From Diphasiastrum complanatum (Eukaryota; Streptophyta; Lycopodiopsida; Lycopodiales; Lycopodiaceae): a stretch of DNA of 64,000 nt. A program made the translations under genes and the position numbers. Under the pieces are notes generated by a model. That model ran no database searches and was not told where the DNA came from. It worked only from the letters and a program-made list of their open reading frames with translations. Of this stretch, positions 54,073-64,000 are shown piece after piece. The DNA is taken from positions 10,094,000-10,157,999 of the forward strand of contig CM055100.1 of the NCBI GenBank assembly GCA_029204225.1, read 5' to 3'. Numbering within the stretch: the first letter of the stretch is position 1; each line of letters starts with the position of its first letter.

Positions 54073-57000
54073 CTAGCTTGGTTCAATCATTGCTTTACTA
54101 ATCACTCCAAGTGATGATCTGAACTTCATAAAAGGTGTCCTTTGAAGTGGTTTAGTAAGTAGATCAGCTACACATTCATTGCTTGGAACATGCTCCAAAG
54201 CAATCTCCTTGGCTTGCACCATTTCTCTCACAAAGTGATGGCATATCTCAATGTGCTTAGATCTTGCATGGAAGATTGGGTTAGATGCAAGGTGTTGGGC
54301 TGATATATTGTCATTGTAGATGATTGGTGCCTCCTCTGAATCCATGATCTTTAGTTCCACCAATAATCTCTTGATCCAAAGTACCTCCTTTGTAGTGGTT
54401 GTCAAAGCTTTGTACTCGGCCTCAGTTGAAGATAGAGATATAGTTTCTTGCTTTTTTGAAAGCCATGAAACCACACCTTCTCCTATGAAAGTTGAATAGG
54501 CACTTGTTGATTTCCTATCCCTCTTGTCCCCTGCAAAATCTGAATCACTAAATGCATGAAGGTTAATCACATCTCCTCTATATAGAATCCCAAAATCCAA
54601 TGTACCCGAGATGTATCTTAGAATCCTCTTAGCCTTTTTCCAATGGATATTCAATGGCTTTTGCATGGATTGGCTCAACCTACATACACTAAAGCTAAGA
54701 TCTGGTCTAGTTATAGTGATCCACATTAAGGAACCTATAAGTTGCCTAAACAAAGTGATGTCCATGAAGGATCTTTCATCATCTTCATTTGGCACTTTTA
54801 CATCTTGCTCCATTGGTGTGTCAACACTTTTGCATACTTCCATCTTAAACTTCTTCAAAAGACTTTGAGCATAGTTTACTTGACTTATAAAGATAAAATC
54901 AGACCCTCTAAGTACTTCTATGCTTAAGATGAAGTGAAGACACCCTAGATCTACCATCTTGAACTCTAAGGATAGATCTATCTTGATTTTTTCAATACCA
55001 TCAACACTATTTCCACTAATGATGATGTCATCTACATAAATGAGTAAAAGTACAATACCAACATCATCAAACTTAATGTAAAGAGTGGGATCATATTCAC
55101 TTTGAACAAAAGAAAGTGAAATAAGATAGCAATGTAGTCTTGAATTCCAAGATCTCGAGGCTTGCTTCAAGCCATAGATGCTTCTTTGGAGATGGCATAC
55201 TTTGTTCTCCATTCCATGCTTGATGAACCCTTGTGGCTGCTCCATATAGATATCCTCTTCCAAAAAACCATTCAAGAAAGCATTAGAGACATCCATTTGA
55301 CATAGAATCCATCCAAAATGTGATGCAAGTGCAATGATTAGTCTTATTGTGACCATCTTGGCCACGGGTGCAAAAGTTTCCTCATAGTCTATCCCTCTCT
55401 CTTGAGCATAACCTTTTGCAACTAATCTTGCTTTATGTTTGTTAACACTCCCATTTGCATTCAACTTAAGCTTGAAGACCCACTTGCATCCTATTACATT
55501 CCTTTGAGGTCTCTCAACAAGCAACCAAGTTTCATTCTCAATCAAGGCATCATACTCATCCAACATAGCTTTATACCATTCTTTGGAGTTCAATGCATCT
55601 TCAACATTACATGGTTCTTCAAAACTAGATAAAGCATAAGAAGTGGATGAGATACCCTCAACTTGCTGTCCTTTTCCTTGATATGTGAGCCTTGATGGCT
55701 CCACTTTTGCCCTTGAAGATCTCCTTGGTGTGATAGGTGGGTTTGGTGCTTGCTCCTCCATGAGCTCCTCCTCAAAACCAAGATCTTGCTCCTCGGCCAT
55801 CTTCTTCTTGATTGTTGGAGCACTTGAGACTTCTTTAAGCATATGCATATGATGTTCATCAAAGATGACATCCCTTGAAACAACAAATTTGTTCAAGGAT
55901 GGGAGATAGACTTTGTAGCCCTTGCTTGAGCTTGCATATCCAAGCATGATCCCTCTTGTGGAAGATGGATCCTCCTTGGTTCTTGTTTCCAATGGCACAT
56001 GCACATAACATATACACCCAAAAACTTTCAAGTGATAAAGATTGGGTTTCTTTCCATACAAGATCTCATAAGGAGTTTTGCCTTCAATGGCTTTGCAAGA
56101 CACCCTATTCATCAAGTAGTTTGCACATACAAGAGACTCACCCCAAAAGGATTTGGGCAAACAAGCATCTAATCTTAAAGCCTTAGAACATTCACATAAT
56201 GTTCTATTCCTTCTTTCAGCAACTCCATTTTGTTGAGGAGTGTAAGGACAAGAAGTCTCTTTCTTGATCCCTTCCTCCTCACAAAAGGCCTTGAACTCAT
56301 TGGAGATGAATTCTCCACCATTGTCACTTCTAAGAATCTTGATGCTATGATTATGATGCTTTTCCACAAACAACTTGAACTTTACAAAAGTATCAAATAC
56401 TTGAGACTTGAAGGAAAGTAAGAACACCCAACAATATCTTGAGTAGTCATCAATGAAGGTTAAAAACATGGATGAACCTCCATTAGATTTGGTGCTAGCA
56501 ATGTGCACATCCGAGTGTATGAGTTCAAGAGGATGAGATGACTTTGTGATGGAGTTAGGAAACACCTTCTTATGTGCCTTGGATAAGGCACAAGCTTCAC
56601 AAACCTTGTCTTCCTTCCCAATAGACCTTGGTAGGCCTAAAGCATACTCCTCCTTGATCATAGCCTCCATGGAACCCGAGTTGACATGTCCAAGTCTTTT
56701 GTGCCATAAAGTAAAGGTAGATATCTTGCTCTTCTCGGCCAACATGACAACATTAGTATCCACAAATGCATCCAGCTTATAAAGTTTGCCAAGTCTAGTG
56801 CCCTTAGCCACTATCTTACCCTTCTTCTTGATGAAACATTCATTTGAAGCAAAGTCAACATTGAAACCATTGTCTACCATTTGGCCAACACTTAGTAGAT
56901 TCTTTGTTATTGTAGGAATGTACAAAACACCTTCTATGTTGATCTTTTTGGAAGATCCTAAGCAAAGGGGAATGCTACCAACTCCTTCAATCTTACAAGC

Positions 57001-57963
57001 TTCATCATTTGCTGTATAGATAGACTTTATAGGTCCATCATAAGATAAGAGAGAAGAGAAAAACTCCCTTTTACTAGTCATGTGTGAACTAGCACCCGAG
57101 TCAATCCACCAAGGATCTTCTCCTTTGAAGCTTGTTGAAGAAAATATGGACATCATGAGAGAGTCCTCATGTGAACTCTCCTCCTCCTCCTCTTTGCTCA
57201 TGTTGGCTTGGCTTTGATCTTGCTTCCTCTTGAAGCATTCCGAGGCATAATGCCCCATCTTGCTACAATAGTAGCACTTCACGTTTGATTTGTCCTTCTT
57301 GACTTTGGTGGTTGATGGAGATGCCTTTGGGGGTCCTTCTTGATCCTCAAGCTTTGTAGACTTCTTGAATGTTGATCCTTTGCCTTTGGACTTGCCTTTG
57401 CCTTTGGTGAAGAGAGCTTGGTCATCTCCACCTTGGATGGAAAGCCTATCCATCCTCTCTTGCATTTGGCTCCTTCTTGATTCCTCGGCCATGAGTGTGC
57501 CTTGGAGTTCTTCAAGTATGGGTAGCTTACCCATAATTGCATATCCCTGAACCAAATTGTCAAATTCAAAGCTTAGTCCATTCAATATGAGTTGAACAAG
57601 CTCTTCATCCTTGATAGGGTCACCTATAAAGGCTAGCTCTTTGTTCAATTCCTTTACTCTTAGGACAAAAGTATGTGCACTCTCTCCTTTCTTTTGATAG
57701 CTTCTATAGATTTGATTCTTCAAAGCTAACATTCTAGTTTGGTTCTTGGATTCATAGACCTTTTGCAAAGTCTCCCAAGCATCTTGAGCTGAAGTGCAAT
57801 CTCCTACCTCTCTTAAGAGTTCATTTGCAACATTCATTTTTATGCAATGTAGTGCAACATTGCACCTCTTGATGTATTTGGCTTTTTCTTGAGGATGAAT
57901 AGGTTCACCCTCCTTACCATTTACAATTTCCATCAGATCTTGCATGATCATGATAGATTCCAT
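54073..57963 (-). CDS. Copia C2 gag-pol polyprotein, 1,296-codon open frame
   Basis: Single uninterrupted frame with every enzyme. Gag domain first (AWETLQKVYESKNQTRML near 62-79). Zinc knuckle at 230-243 (C230, C233, H238, C243). Protease active site WWIDSGASSHMT (D288). Integrase finger H421/H426/C455/C458 and catalytic D485, D547, E583 (DD35E). RT with D891 (QMDVSNAFLNG) and the YVDD box (D978, D979). RNase H with D1140, E1183, D1218 and the closing VADLLTKPL. Full-length Copia polyproteins are usually 1,300-1,450 residues; this frame lacks the first ~26 because a TGA at 57,973-57,975 precedes its ATG. Upstream of that stop the frame continues to an ATG at 58,041 (MASINAYLLD). The enzymes look competent, but whether the shortened Gag works is unknown. 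Confidence 0.95.
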   Translation of the reverse strand: MESIMIMQDLMEIVNGKEGEPIHPQEKAKYIKRCNVALHCIKMNVANELLREVGDCTSAQDAWETLQKVYESKNQTRMLALKNQIYRSYQKKGESAHTFVLRVKELNKELAFIGDPIKDEELVQLILNGLSFEFDNLVQGYAIMGKLPILEELQGTLMAEESRRSQMQERMDRLSIQGGDDQALFTKGKGKSKGKGSTFKKSTKLEDQEGPPKASPSTTKVKKDKSNVKCYYCSKMGHYASECFKRKQDQSQANMSKEEEEESSHEDSLMMSIFSSTSFKGEDPWWIDSGASSHMTSKREFFSSLLSYDGPIKSIYTANDEACKIEGVGSIPLCLGSSKKINIEGVLYIPTITKNLLSVGQMVDNGFNVDFASNECFIKKKGKIVAKGTRLGKLYKLDAFVDTNVVMLAEKSKISTFTLWHKRLGHVNSGSMEAMIKEEYALGLPRSIGKEDKVCEACALSKAHKKVFPNSITKSSHPLELIHSDVHIASTKSNGGSSMFLTFIDDYSRYCWVFLLSFKSQVFDTFVKFKLFVEKHHNHSIKILRSDNGGEFISNEFKAFCEEEGIKKETSCPYTPQQNGVAERRNRTLCECSKALRLDACLPKSFWGESLVCANYLMNRVSCKAIEGKTPYEILYGKKPNLYHLKVFGCICYVHVPLETRTKEDPSSTRGIMLGYASSSKGYKVYLPSLNKFVVSRDVIFDEHHMHMLKEVSSAPTIKKKMAEEQDLGFEEELMEEQAPNPPITPRRSSRAKVEPSRLTYQGKGQQVEGISSTSYALSSFEEPCNVEDALNSKEWYKAMLDEYDALIENETWLLVERPQRNVIGCKWVFKLKLNANGSVNKHKARLVAKGYAQERGIDYEETFAPVAKMVTIRLIIALASHFGWILCQMDVSNAFLNGFLEEDIYMEQPQGFIKHGMENKVCHLQRSIYGLKQASRSWNSRLHCYLISLSFVQSEYDPTLYIKFDDVGIVLLLIYVDDIIISGNSVDGIEKIKIDLSLEFKMVDLGCLHFILSIEVLRGSDFIFISQVNYAQSLLKKFKMEVCKSVDTPMEQDVKVPNEDDERSFMDITLFRQLIGSLMWITITRPDLSFSVCRLSQSMQKPLNIHWKKAKRILRYISGTLDFGILYRGDVINLHAFSDSDFAGDKRDRKSTSAYSTFIGEGVVSWLSKKQETISLSSTEAEYKALTTTTKEVLWIKRLLVELKIMDSEEAPIIYNDNISAQHLASNPIFHARSKHIEICHHFVREMVQAKEIALEHVPSNECVADLLTKPLQRTPFMKFRSSLGVISKAMIEPS

Positions 57964-58041
57964 TCTAACTTTTCATATGGAATAGTTAGTTTTGTTGAGC
58001 CTTTCATTAGTATCCAAAAGATATGCATTTATAGATGCCAT
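57964..58041 (-). pseudogene. Severed N-terminus of C2 gag
   Basis: The gag frame continues upstream of the long ORF to ATG 58,041-58,039, preceded by an in-frame TAG. It reads MASINAYLLDTNERLNKTNY, then SI, then TGA at 57,975-57,973. In other Copia gags the position after NYxx is a near-invariant Trp (compare NYSLW in C3 and NYHMW in C1), so a single G-to-A change in a Trp codon explains the stop. It is the only lesion I can see in the element. Translation could restart at the ATG of 57,963. Confidence 0.8.
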
Positions 58042-58840
58042 CTAGTCTCCTAATCAAGGACTTGACACAAATGAAGGTTACTTCTATTGATTTGATTGAA
58101 GGTCTACCTTATCCCACTTCTTAGGGACCTGAAAAGATCAGTAATAGACTTCCTATAAAGATCTAAGAATGATCTCTAACAAAATCAAATCATAGAATAC
58201 TAGAAACAATGCACTTGCTTGATTGAAGTAGACAATACTAGTAGAATTGCCCCTCTTTCTATAAAGAACATTAAAGCTTCCAAATGGTCTGATCAAGAGT
58301 GAATTTCAGCAACCTAATATACTTCCAAAATCACTTGTAAAAGATCTAAATGGAACTTAATGAGGATGCAACACAATCTACTATCCAATCACAAGCAAAA
58401 AATGATCAAAATTGATGAAAAATTGATCTAATTTGGTGCATAAGTCAAGCAATGGTTGGACTGAACCTAAATCACTTTAGGAGGTGTCTACTACACCTTA
58501 GAACAGCCTTGAAGAGTCCCCAAAACTCTGATCTTCCCTCTCCTTGAATGCTAGAAAGCCTTCTCTATGAAATCACCTCCAAAACTCGCTTAGAAATCAA
58601 TGCTTGGAGCAAGCAAAACTTGCTATCTTGGTAATGTGAATTGAATTCAACTTTGCCTCTGGTTTTAGACACCTAAACACCTGCAAATGAAGTCACACAA
58701 CACCAATCTCCAATGTATTTGACTCACTTTGAGTTCTAGAATCAATATTAGATGCTAAGATCCAATCTACACAAGATTTAGATCAAAAATTGTGATCAAA
58801 TTGAATGAAAACCAAGGATTTAGCTCATTTCAGCCTTTAG
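58042..58840 (-). other. C2 leader
   Basis: About 800 bp of untranslated sequence between the primer site and the gag start. No ORF or special repeat is seen. Probably holds dimerisation and packaging signals, which cannot be located by eye. Confidence 0.55.
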
Positions 58841-58852
58841 GCTCTGATACCA
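58841..58852 (-). other. C2 primer-binding site
   Basis: GCTCTGATACCA on plus, TGGTATCAGAGC on minus, directly adjoining the 5' LTR. Complementary to initiator tRNA-Met. Confidence 0.94.
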
Positions 58853-59534
58853 TGTAAAAATTACAGCAAATAAGGATCCTAAAACACTTGAAATGATGAG
58901 GGAAACAATAGATTATGATTTCATAAGATTAGCACAAGTTGAACCATCAAAATCCATCAAAAATCTATGCTTGAACCTCACTAAATGGCCCAAATCCTTG
59001 AAGAAGGCTTCACACGTGTGAAAGTACGGCCTCCCACAGTCTGAGTACTGTACACCAGACCTACATTCAATCCTATAATCATTAGTAATCACAAGTACTC
59101 AAACAATTATGAACATAGAGAGCAATTGCACCATTATGAGAGAAAAAACATGAAATTGCTTGATTGATTTTGGTGAGATATCATCACCTATATATACAAG
59201 ATCCATCACGGTTTTGGGCAGGTATGAGTAGCCCTAAACCTATCCCTAATGCTAATTTTGGTGGATCTTTCATCCCTACCAAGTTAGGGTTGGAATCTTG
59301 GAGATCCCTCAACAATGCAAAAATTACCAAAAATAGCTCCTATTTTTTCTCCCTTGTATCTAAGCATAATTTGGACTCATTACAAAGGTTCTAACACTTA
59401 GGTCTACTTGAGAACATCCTTATGAATGGAATCCTATGCTATTTGGCACGTGTGACAAGCCACATCATGACCATTTAACTATTTACAAGTCATATGACCA
59501 AAACTAGTCAAGCTAGAATTGTGAATTTTTAACA
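58853..59534 (-). promoter_or_regulatory. C2 5' LTR with promoter
   Basis: 682 bp; as the 5' LTR it drives transcription towards lower coordinates. On the minus strand a TATATATAGG box lies near 59,188-59,197 and the palindrome TTCACACGTGTGAA (ACGT-core, G-box-like) at 59,009-59,022. A further CACGTGTGACA lies near 59,446. ACGT-core elements are bound by plant bZIP/bHLH factors, so stress or light control is possible; that is inference. Confidence 0.85.
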
Positions 59535-59743
59535 ATTAATTTGTAAAGTAATGTTACTTCATTACTTGGTCGCAGCTTGAAGTTTTCAGTTGTCGTCAAT
59601 GATCTTCTTAGAAATTGTTGTTTTTTCGCTGATTGGTTGTCTTCGTCTTGATCTGAACTTTGATTGTCATTGTTTGCAAGACCGTAGCCTTTGGACCTTT
59701 CCTTGAAACTTAAGTCAGTGCCTTTAAGGTACCTGCTGGGCAT
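59535..59743 (-). pseudogene. Second coding-like fragment in insert X
   Basis: Starts at ATG 59,743 with MPSRYLKGTDLSFKERSKGY, followed by an acidic low-complexity stretch (NNDNQSSDQDEDNQ) and KKQQFLRRSLTTTENFKLRP. Joined across Copia C2 it would end two codons into the other side (stop near 53,368). It precedes the fragment at 52.5-53.1 kb in minus-strand order, so the two could be exons of one captured gene. Family not recognised. Confidence 0.3.
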
Positions 59744-60069
59744 CTTTTATTAATCATAGTTTAACAAGTACATTGATCAATTACAGCATGGCAAACAATG
59801 GCCATTAACAACTATAGATATTTTTGTCCATCAGAGTCACTTATAAGTATTGTTATCAAACAAACTTACTAAAAATAATAAAGTCTTAAAAATAGCTGTA
59901 ATTCTTATGATATAACTGTCATTTGATGACTTGATACATTTGAACCTGCCATAGAATTTTATAGCTACTCTTTAACATAGCTACATTTGTACATCAGTAA
60001 AAAGTGGCATATTAGTAGATTTTGCGCATATGAGATACATCTAGCACATTTTCTTCTAGAAAATCAGCA

Positions 60070-60860
60070 TCAATGATTGTAGTTGCTGAAATTTTGAAAT
60101 TTTGACCAGAAAAATGCACTACAGTTTCGCTTGCAGTATCTGCAGAACAGCTTCTTCTTCGCATGCGGATTCGACTGTTCTTTGTGCTGTGCTGGTTTCT
60201 GGTCTGGCTTTAATTGCTTCGGACCTTTCTTCTTCTTCTGCTTAGCCATGCTCTTGTTCATGTACAAAGCATGAGAATCGGCTGAGGAACTTGAGGCTTC
60301 GTTCCTCCGCGTGTCTTCCTGCAACAACATAGTAATGACTCTCGAAAGAGTCAGTTCTAGATGTGTCGTGATGATCATCACCCAGCTGTCGTATGAGCTT
60401 GGCAAGCTTGTAAGCAACTGCATCACTGCGTCTTGATCGTCTATGATAGATCCGACAATAGCCATTTGCTTCAGCAGGTTCTTGAATTGATTGATGTGAT
60501 TCTGCAGGGAATCACCATTCGCCATCTTGAGGGATAAAAATTTATTCCTGAGATGTAGCTTGGAAGCTTTATCTCGCACTTCGTAGTGTGCTCAAGATGT
60601 CCCATACTTTTTTCGCTGTATGGGCCTCGAATACATGGCCGATCGGGGTATCCATAATGTTGAGGATGATCAGCACAAAAGCCTTTCCATCGTTCAACTT
60701 CCATTTGGCGATTGCTGCATTGTCTGCTTTGGTTTCCCTTATGCATCTATAACAACGTCATACAATTCTTTAGCCATTAGTGTAGTTTTCATCTTAAATT
60801 TCCACATATGGTAATTAGCTCCATTAAGCTGTCCATGATAGGACTGGCTTTCCCTTGGGA
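60070..60860 (-). pseudogene. Copia gag of element C1, with half zinc knuckle
   Basis: Starts near 60,850 with LNGANYHMWKFKMKTTLM, then a TGA after DVVIDA, and at least two phase changes. The open part 60,579-60,125 carries KLHLRNKFLSLKMANGDSLQ, LTSLPSSYDSWVMIITTHLE and, at the end, KKLFCRYCKR, the first half of the zinc knuckle. Beyond ~60,125 the frame enters insert X. The other half is at 51.1 kb. Confidence 0.85.
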
Positions 60861-61009
60861 ATCCATGTGGAAGATTAGTCTAGGTGATAGGAAAAACTAT
60901 CATTGACCTAAATATGAAAATCTAATAGTGAATTACAGAACAAGAAGACAATTACTCTATCGGCTAGTAGAGTCTTGTTATTGTGGAAGCTTATTAGGCT
61001 ACAAAAATA

Positions 61010-61021
61010 GCTTTGATACCA
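61010..61021 (-). other. C1 primer-binding site
   Basis: GCTTTGATACCA on plus, TGGTATCAAAGC on minus: one mismatch to the tRNA-Met complement, next to the LTR border at 61,022. Confidence 0.88.
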
Positions 61022-62224
61022 TGTTGGAGAAGAGAGTGTGTGAGTGTGAGAAATGAAAACAACTCGTAAAGAAACGAACACAAAAAGAAGCGAACTCGAA
61101 ACTCGAAAGAGAAACGAACTCGAACATAAAGTGTTTGTGCGCAGCAGAATGAGCTACCTCACTCTTTCCCTAAGCATGACTACGCCTATCAGAAATGAGC
61201 AGAATGTTAGTGATAGAAATCACGTTCGATCTGATTACGTAGCCAAGCATAAAGCAACAAAACATCAGAAAGATAATTTGTCGCGATCAGCTAGACAAAT
61301 TAATTGTTGTGAACAATTCGCGAAGAGCTAGATTGAGCTCGACTGATAATCAGTCGCGAAAGGCAAGACTAAATATTAGTCGCCAATAGCTAGACTAATA
61401 ATAATCCGCTAAGAATAGACTACCAGATTGAGCAATAAGAGAGTCAAACAAAATGTAGAAAAGCATAGAAATATTGACACAAATATGAATGCAAAACAAG
61501 CAGAGCTGTTATCAGATTAAGTATAGCAAAATATACAGGTCAATAATGCTGGTGAACACAAGACAATAGTAGACGAAACCGCGTGCTTCACAAAGCTAAT
61601 CCAATATGTGAAAGGAATAAACCTATTACTAAAAATGCAAAGAATTGATGCGCGAAAGCATCTACTTTGTCTATCTCTGATAAGCTTCTGATGCTATTAT
61701 TTTCACACACTGTCTAGAATACGCAAATGGTATCCAACATATATACATAATTATACAGGTGTGCAAATGAAGAATGTACAAAGTGGATGTGCGGTTTGTG
61801 GGAGATTGTGGGTGGCTGTTGTCGTTGTCAAATTTGTTAGCACAGTTGCATGGGATGAGCGTGAGAAGGCCGCGATGTCAGCCTTTGCTGAAATGAACGT
61901 TGGTGAAGATGCAAAAAATGCGACACTCTAACAAATGCCTTAAAATTTGATTTATAGGGTGCCTTCGCTTTTCTGTAAGGGCACCTTCAGCATTTTGTAG
62001 GGCAGTGTCGTCTTTTTCGCCTGTCACAAATCATGTGTAAAAAACACAATATCACGTTTTTTGCCTGTGGAAATTTACTTGTATTTATGCAGACAGACGC
62101 ATTTTTCGCCTGTCTTATTTTACATGTAAATATGCAGACTGTGCGACAATATGAGTAAAAAATACACCATGAATGGAGGCAGATTAAAATAGGATTTAGG
62201 AGAGTAGAGGAGATATATCCAACG
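61022..62224 (-). mobile_element. 5' LTR of old Copia element C1
   Basis: About 1,203 bp from TGTTGGAGAAGAG to TCCAACG; the last base is changed from the expected A. Matches the left LTR over >1.1 kb. Contains the shared phrases TTTTCGCCTGTC and AAAATGCGACACTC also expanded at 45.5-46 kb. Divergence between the two C1 LTRs is clearly greater than in C2, consistent with C1 being the oldest layer of the nest. Confidence 0.87.
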
Positions 62225-63540
62225 CTACAACCACACAAGCAGAAGATACACTTGCAATTGATCCCACTCAAGAAGACAAAGGCTAAGAAGACAAACGTGC
62301 AATCCAAAGGGACTCAACTAGGAGGAGCACCCCAGTCATAAACCTCGGGTTTTGAGCATCAGGGAGATGAAGATCCTTAAGGAGGGGGAAGTACAAGAAT
62401 TGGGAAATCAGTCTTCTCCTTCAACCACTCCTACATCCACACCATCCACATTCCCGTCATCCAATTCTCTTGCTACAACATCTGTATCTACTTCCATGTC
62501 TGTTGTATCATTCACACCATCTACCGATATCACTACTACCACAACTTCCATCATCAAAATACTACTACCACCACCTTACCTTACATCTTTCTGTTATTCC
62601 ACCATCTCACTATTCATCTCTTTTCATATCTTGGTAGTCTTACCGAGGTAGCTAAAAGGTCATTACAGTGTCTTGTGGAGACCAACTACCACCTACATTG
62701 TTGGTCAGCTAGAAAGAATATTTAAAAAGATAGGTGAAGCAGCAAGAAAAGATAATAAAAAATAAAGAAAAAAAGAATCAAAGATATCCAGCTGAAAAGG
62801 CCAATACAAAAAGAAAGATCGAGAAGCAAGACAAGATCTTGGTCGAGTCTAAAAAAATAATGGATCAAAGAAAAAAATGAAGACGACAGTGGGCCTGCAA
62901 GACAAAGTGAGCTCCTCACCAAATAAGTGGTGATCAAAGCTCGACACTACAAGGGTCTAAGGCTGCAACTATAATATTGTCAGTTCCTTCACCTTCCACC
63001 AAACCCCTCATCATGTTTCCCTACCATCATCAACCTATCCATCCCAATCTGTTTCTACCACCAATTTCATATCCCCTTGAAGGCTGATAACCCAAGGTTT
63101 GTGCAGCCTACCAATTGAAGGTTCTCCTCTTCTCGTCGAGACAAGAGTGTCGATGAGGCCGAGACTTTGATTGGGAGAAGAACTGAGGAAACACCCAAAA
63201 GTAGAAAGGAGAATACAAAGAGTGCCAAGGCAATTGATGAATATCTGACAAGACTTACGAGAAAATTGTTTGAGAAATACAAAAAAAATATCCAAAGGCA
63301 ACTTGATGATCGAAAACAGTCCGAAGATTTTCAGAGGACAATATGTTCAGATGATCGAGAGCTGGAATGCGAACAAGTTTATACCAGTGGTTAGGCCTTA
63401 CCCGTTGGGCATAAAAACGAGATTCATCACATTCAAAGTCATTGGAAGGGAGATAGGCTACGAGAAGTCTCTTGTCAAAAAGAAAGCCGGGAAAGACAAA
63501 GAGACACTCAGTTATGCAGGGCTATCTTGACAAGCCGTTG
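62225..63540. other. Weak coding-like fragments, family unknown
   Basis: Plus frames at 62,352-62,651 (Ser/Thr/Pro low complexity), 63,167-63,394 (KAIDEYLTRLTRKLFEKYKK) and 63,270-63,530 (NKFIPVVRPYPLGIKTRFIT, KKKAGKDKETLSYAGLS) might be one broken ORF with a frame change near 63,330. Basic composition would suit a gag-like or linker segment of a retroelement, but no motif proves it. Confidence 0.3.
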
Positions 63541-64000
63541 CAAATGTTGAAATTGTTGTCGAGAAGCGTGACGATATCAACAAATAAGTTCTTGGTTTTA
63601 CGTAGGCAAACGTTGATCCATGCCTTTCCAAGAACCAAGCGTCAAAGCTGAGGCATTGTAGTGGGTCCTGCAACACCATAGTGGGGGAATAATGTTAGCT
63701 GATGCCACGCCCCTGAGGTGTCAATGCATAACCTCTTCACTTAAAAAGGATTTCCAGTGGAGATGGCATTGAGAGTCGAGTCTGAGAGCACGAAAATTAC
63801 TAGTGATATGCTAAGTGCATATATTGTGAGCCCTATGGCAATTCCCAAAAGATGGAAGACCACGTGGGAGCCAGTAATTTAGACTCTCTCAACTTGAGTT
63901 ATGTTTTCTTAATAAAGAGACATCCTATTATCATGTAAGAGGTGGAACCCAAAATATTATAGAATGGGGTTCACCCACTAGTCAAGAGGTGGAACTCAAA
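63541..64000. other. No gene; LTR- or promoter-like end of window
   Basis: Contains a G-box CCACGTGG near 63,861-63,868, an AATAAAG near 63,912, and a near-repeat AGAGGTGGAAC(C/T)CAAA at ~63,939 and ~63,984. It could be the start of another LTR element continuing to the right. Confidence 0.3.

Larger units (their letters stand above)
53377..59534 (-). mobile_element. Young Copia retrotransposon C2, 6,158 bp, complete
   Basis: LTRs of equal length (682 bp) at 53,377-54,058 and 58,853-59,534, a primer site next to the right LTR, a purine tract next to the left LTR, one long gag-pol ORF, and a perfect 5-bp target duplication ATTAA (53,372-53,376 and 59,535-59,539). By eye the LTRs differ at one base, C against A in GACTCATT[C/A]CAAAGG. 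Such similarity implies a very recent insertion. The element runs on the minus strand inside insert X. Confidence 0.96.
51114..60124. mobile_element. Unclassified ~2.8 kb insert X in C1 gag (itself split by C2)
   Basis: Defined by the broken zinc knuckle of C1. X is 51,114-53,376 plus 59,535-60,124; the rest is Copia C2. Its ends show an imperfect inverted repeat: CTATAGCGGATTTTGG (51,141) against CTGTAGTGCATTTTTCTGG (complement, ending 60,124), and the flanks share GTTTC. A short palindrome ATAGTGTT..AACACTAT lies at the left end. A DNA transposon that has captured host sequence is plausible; class is not proven. Confidence 0.55.

Overview
The window is transposon-dominated nuclear DNA of a land plant with a large, repeat-rich genome. 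The evidence is LTR retrotransposons primed by initiator tRNA-Met (TGGTATCAGAGC binding sites), plant-type Copia and Gypsy polyproteins, a hAT element with an 8-bp target duplication, and long (CT)n/(GA)n microsatellites. I cannot fix the species. A non-flowering vascular plant would fit the non-LTR element near 18.4-21.4 kb, but that is a guess. I found no convincing intact host gene, no rRNA gene and no functional tRNA gene.

Layout, left to right. 1-9.6 kb: decayed Ty3/Gypsy element (gag end, protease, RT, RNase H, integrase) followed by an extra ~500-codon ORF and a tail whose sequence family recurs at 34-35.2 kb. 10.9-13.3 kb: tandem array of a ~0.65-0.9 kb unit, one copy interrupted by a segment carrying a tRNA-Lys-like half. 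13.7-16.7 kb: minus-strand remnant that looks like a MULE-type transposase, split by ~1.3 kb. 18.4-21.4 kb: non-LTR retrotransposon with a C2H2 finger, an RT and a C-terminal restriction-like endonuclease (R2-like layout). 24.7-26.5 kb: direct repeats around a degenerate satellite. 26.5-29.6 kb: a Copia-type LTR with primer site and a non-coding interior. 30-35.2 kb: second Gypsy remnant, in which a 960-bp hAT element interrupts the last integrase codons, followed by an RNase H ORF. 36-38.2 kb: CT-containing repeat, minisatellites and a T-depleted block.

38.2-43.3 kb: minus-strand Copia element with its 5' LTR, carrying a small inverted-repeat insert in gag. 43,314-43,722: a 409-bp TRIM (miniature LTR element) whose two ~145-bp LTRs each contain a 73-nt tRNA-like module with Pol III box A and box B motifs. 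43.9-46.4 kb: CT-cored repeat array split by an LTR insertion with a GTCTG target duplication. 46.9-62.2 kb: a three-level nest. An old minus-strand Copia element is broken inside its gag zinc knuckle by a ~2.8 kb unclassified insert, which is itself broken by a very young Copia element (53,377-59,534; 682-bp LTRs differing at one base by eye, ATTAA target duplication, 1,296-codon gag-pol ORF with all catalytic residues). That young element's only visible lesion is a TGA at a conserved Trp codon near the gag start. 62.2-64 kb: weak ORF fragments.

The parts do not cooperate as a pathway. They record successive insertions and decay, and many stop codons fall where one C-to-T or G-to-A change explains them, as expected for methylated transposons. 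The two observations most worth following are the TRIM with tRNA-like LTRs and the RT plus restriction-like-endonuclease element.
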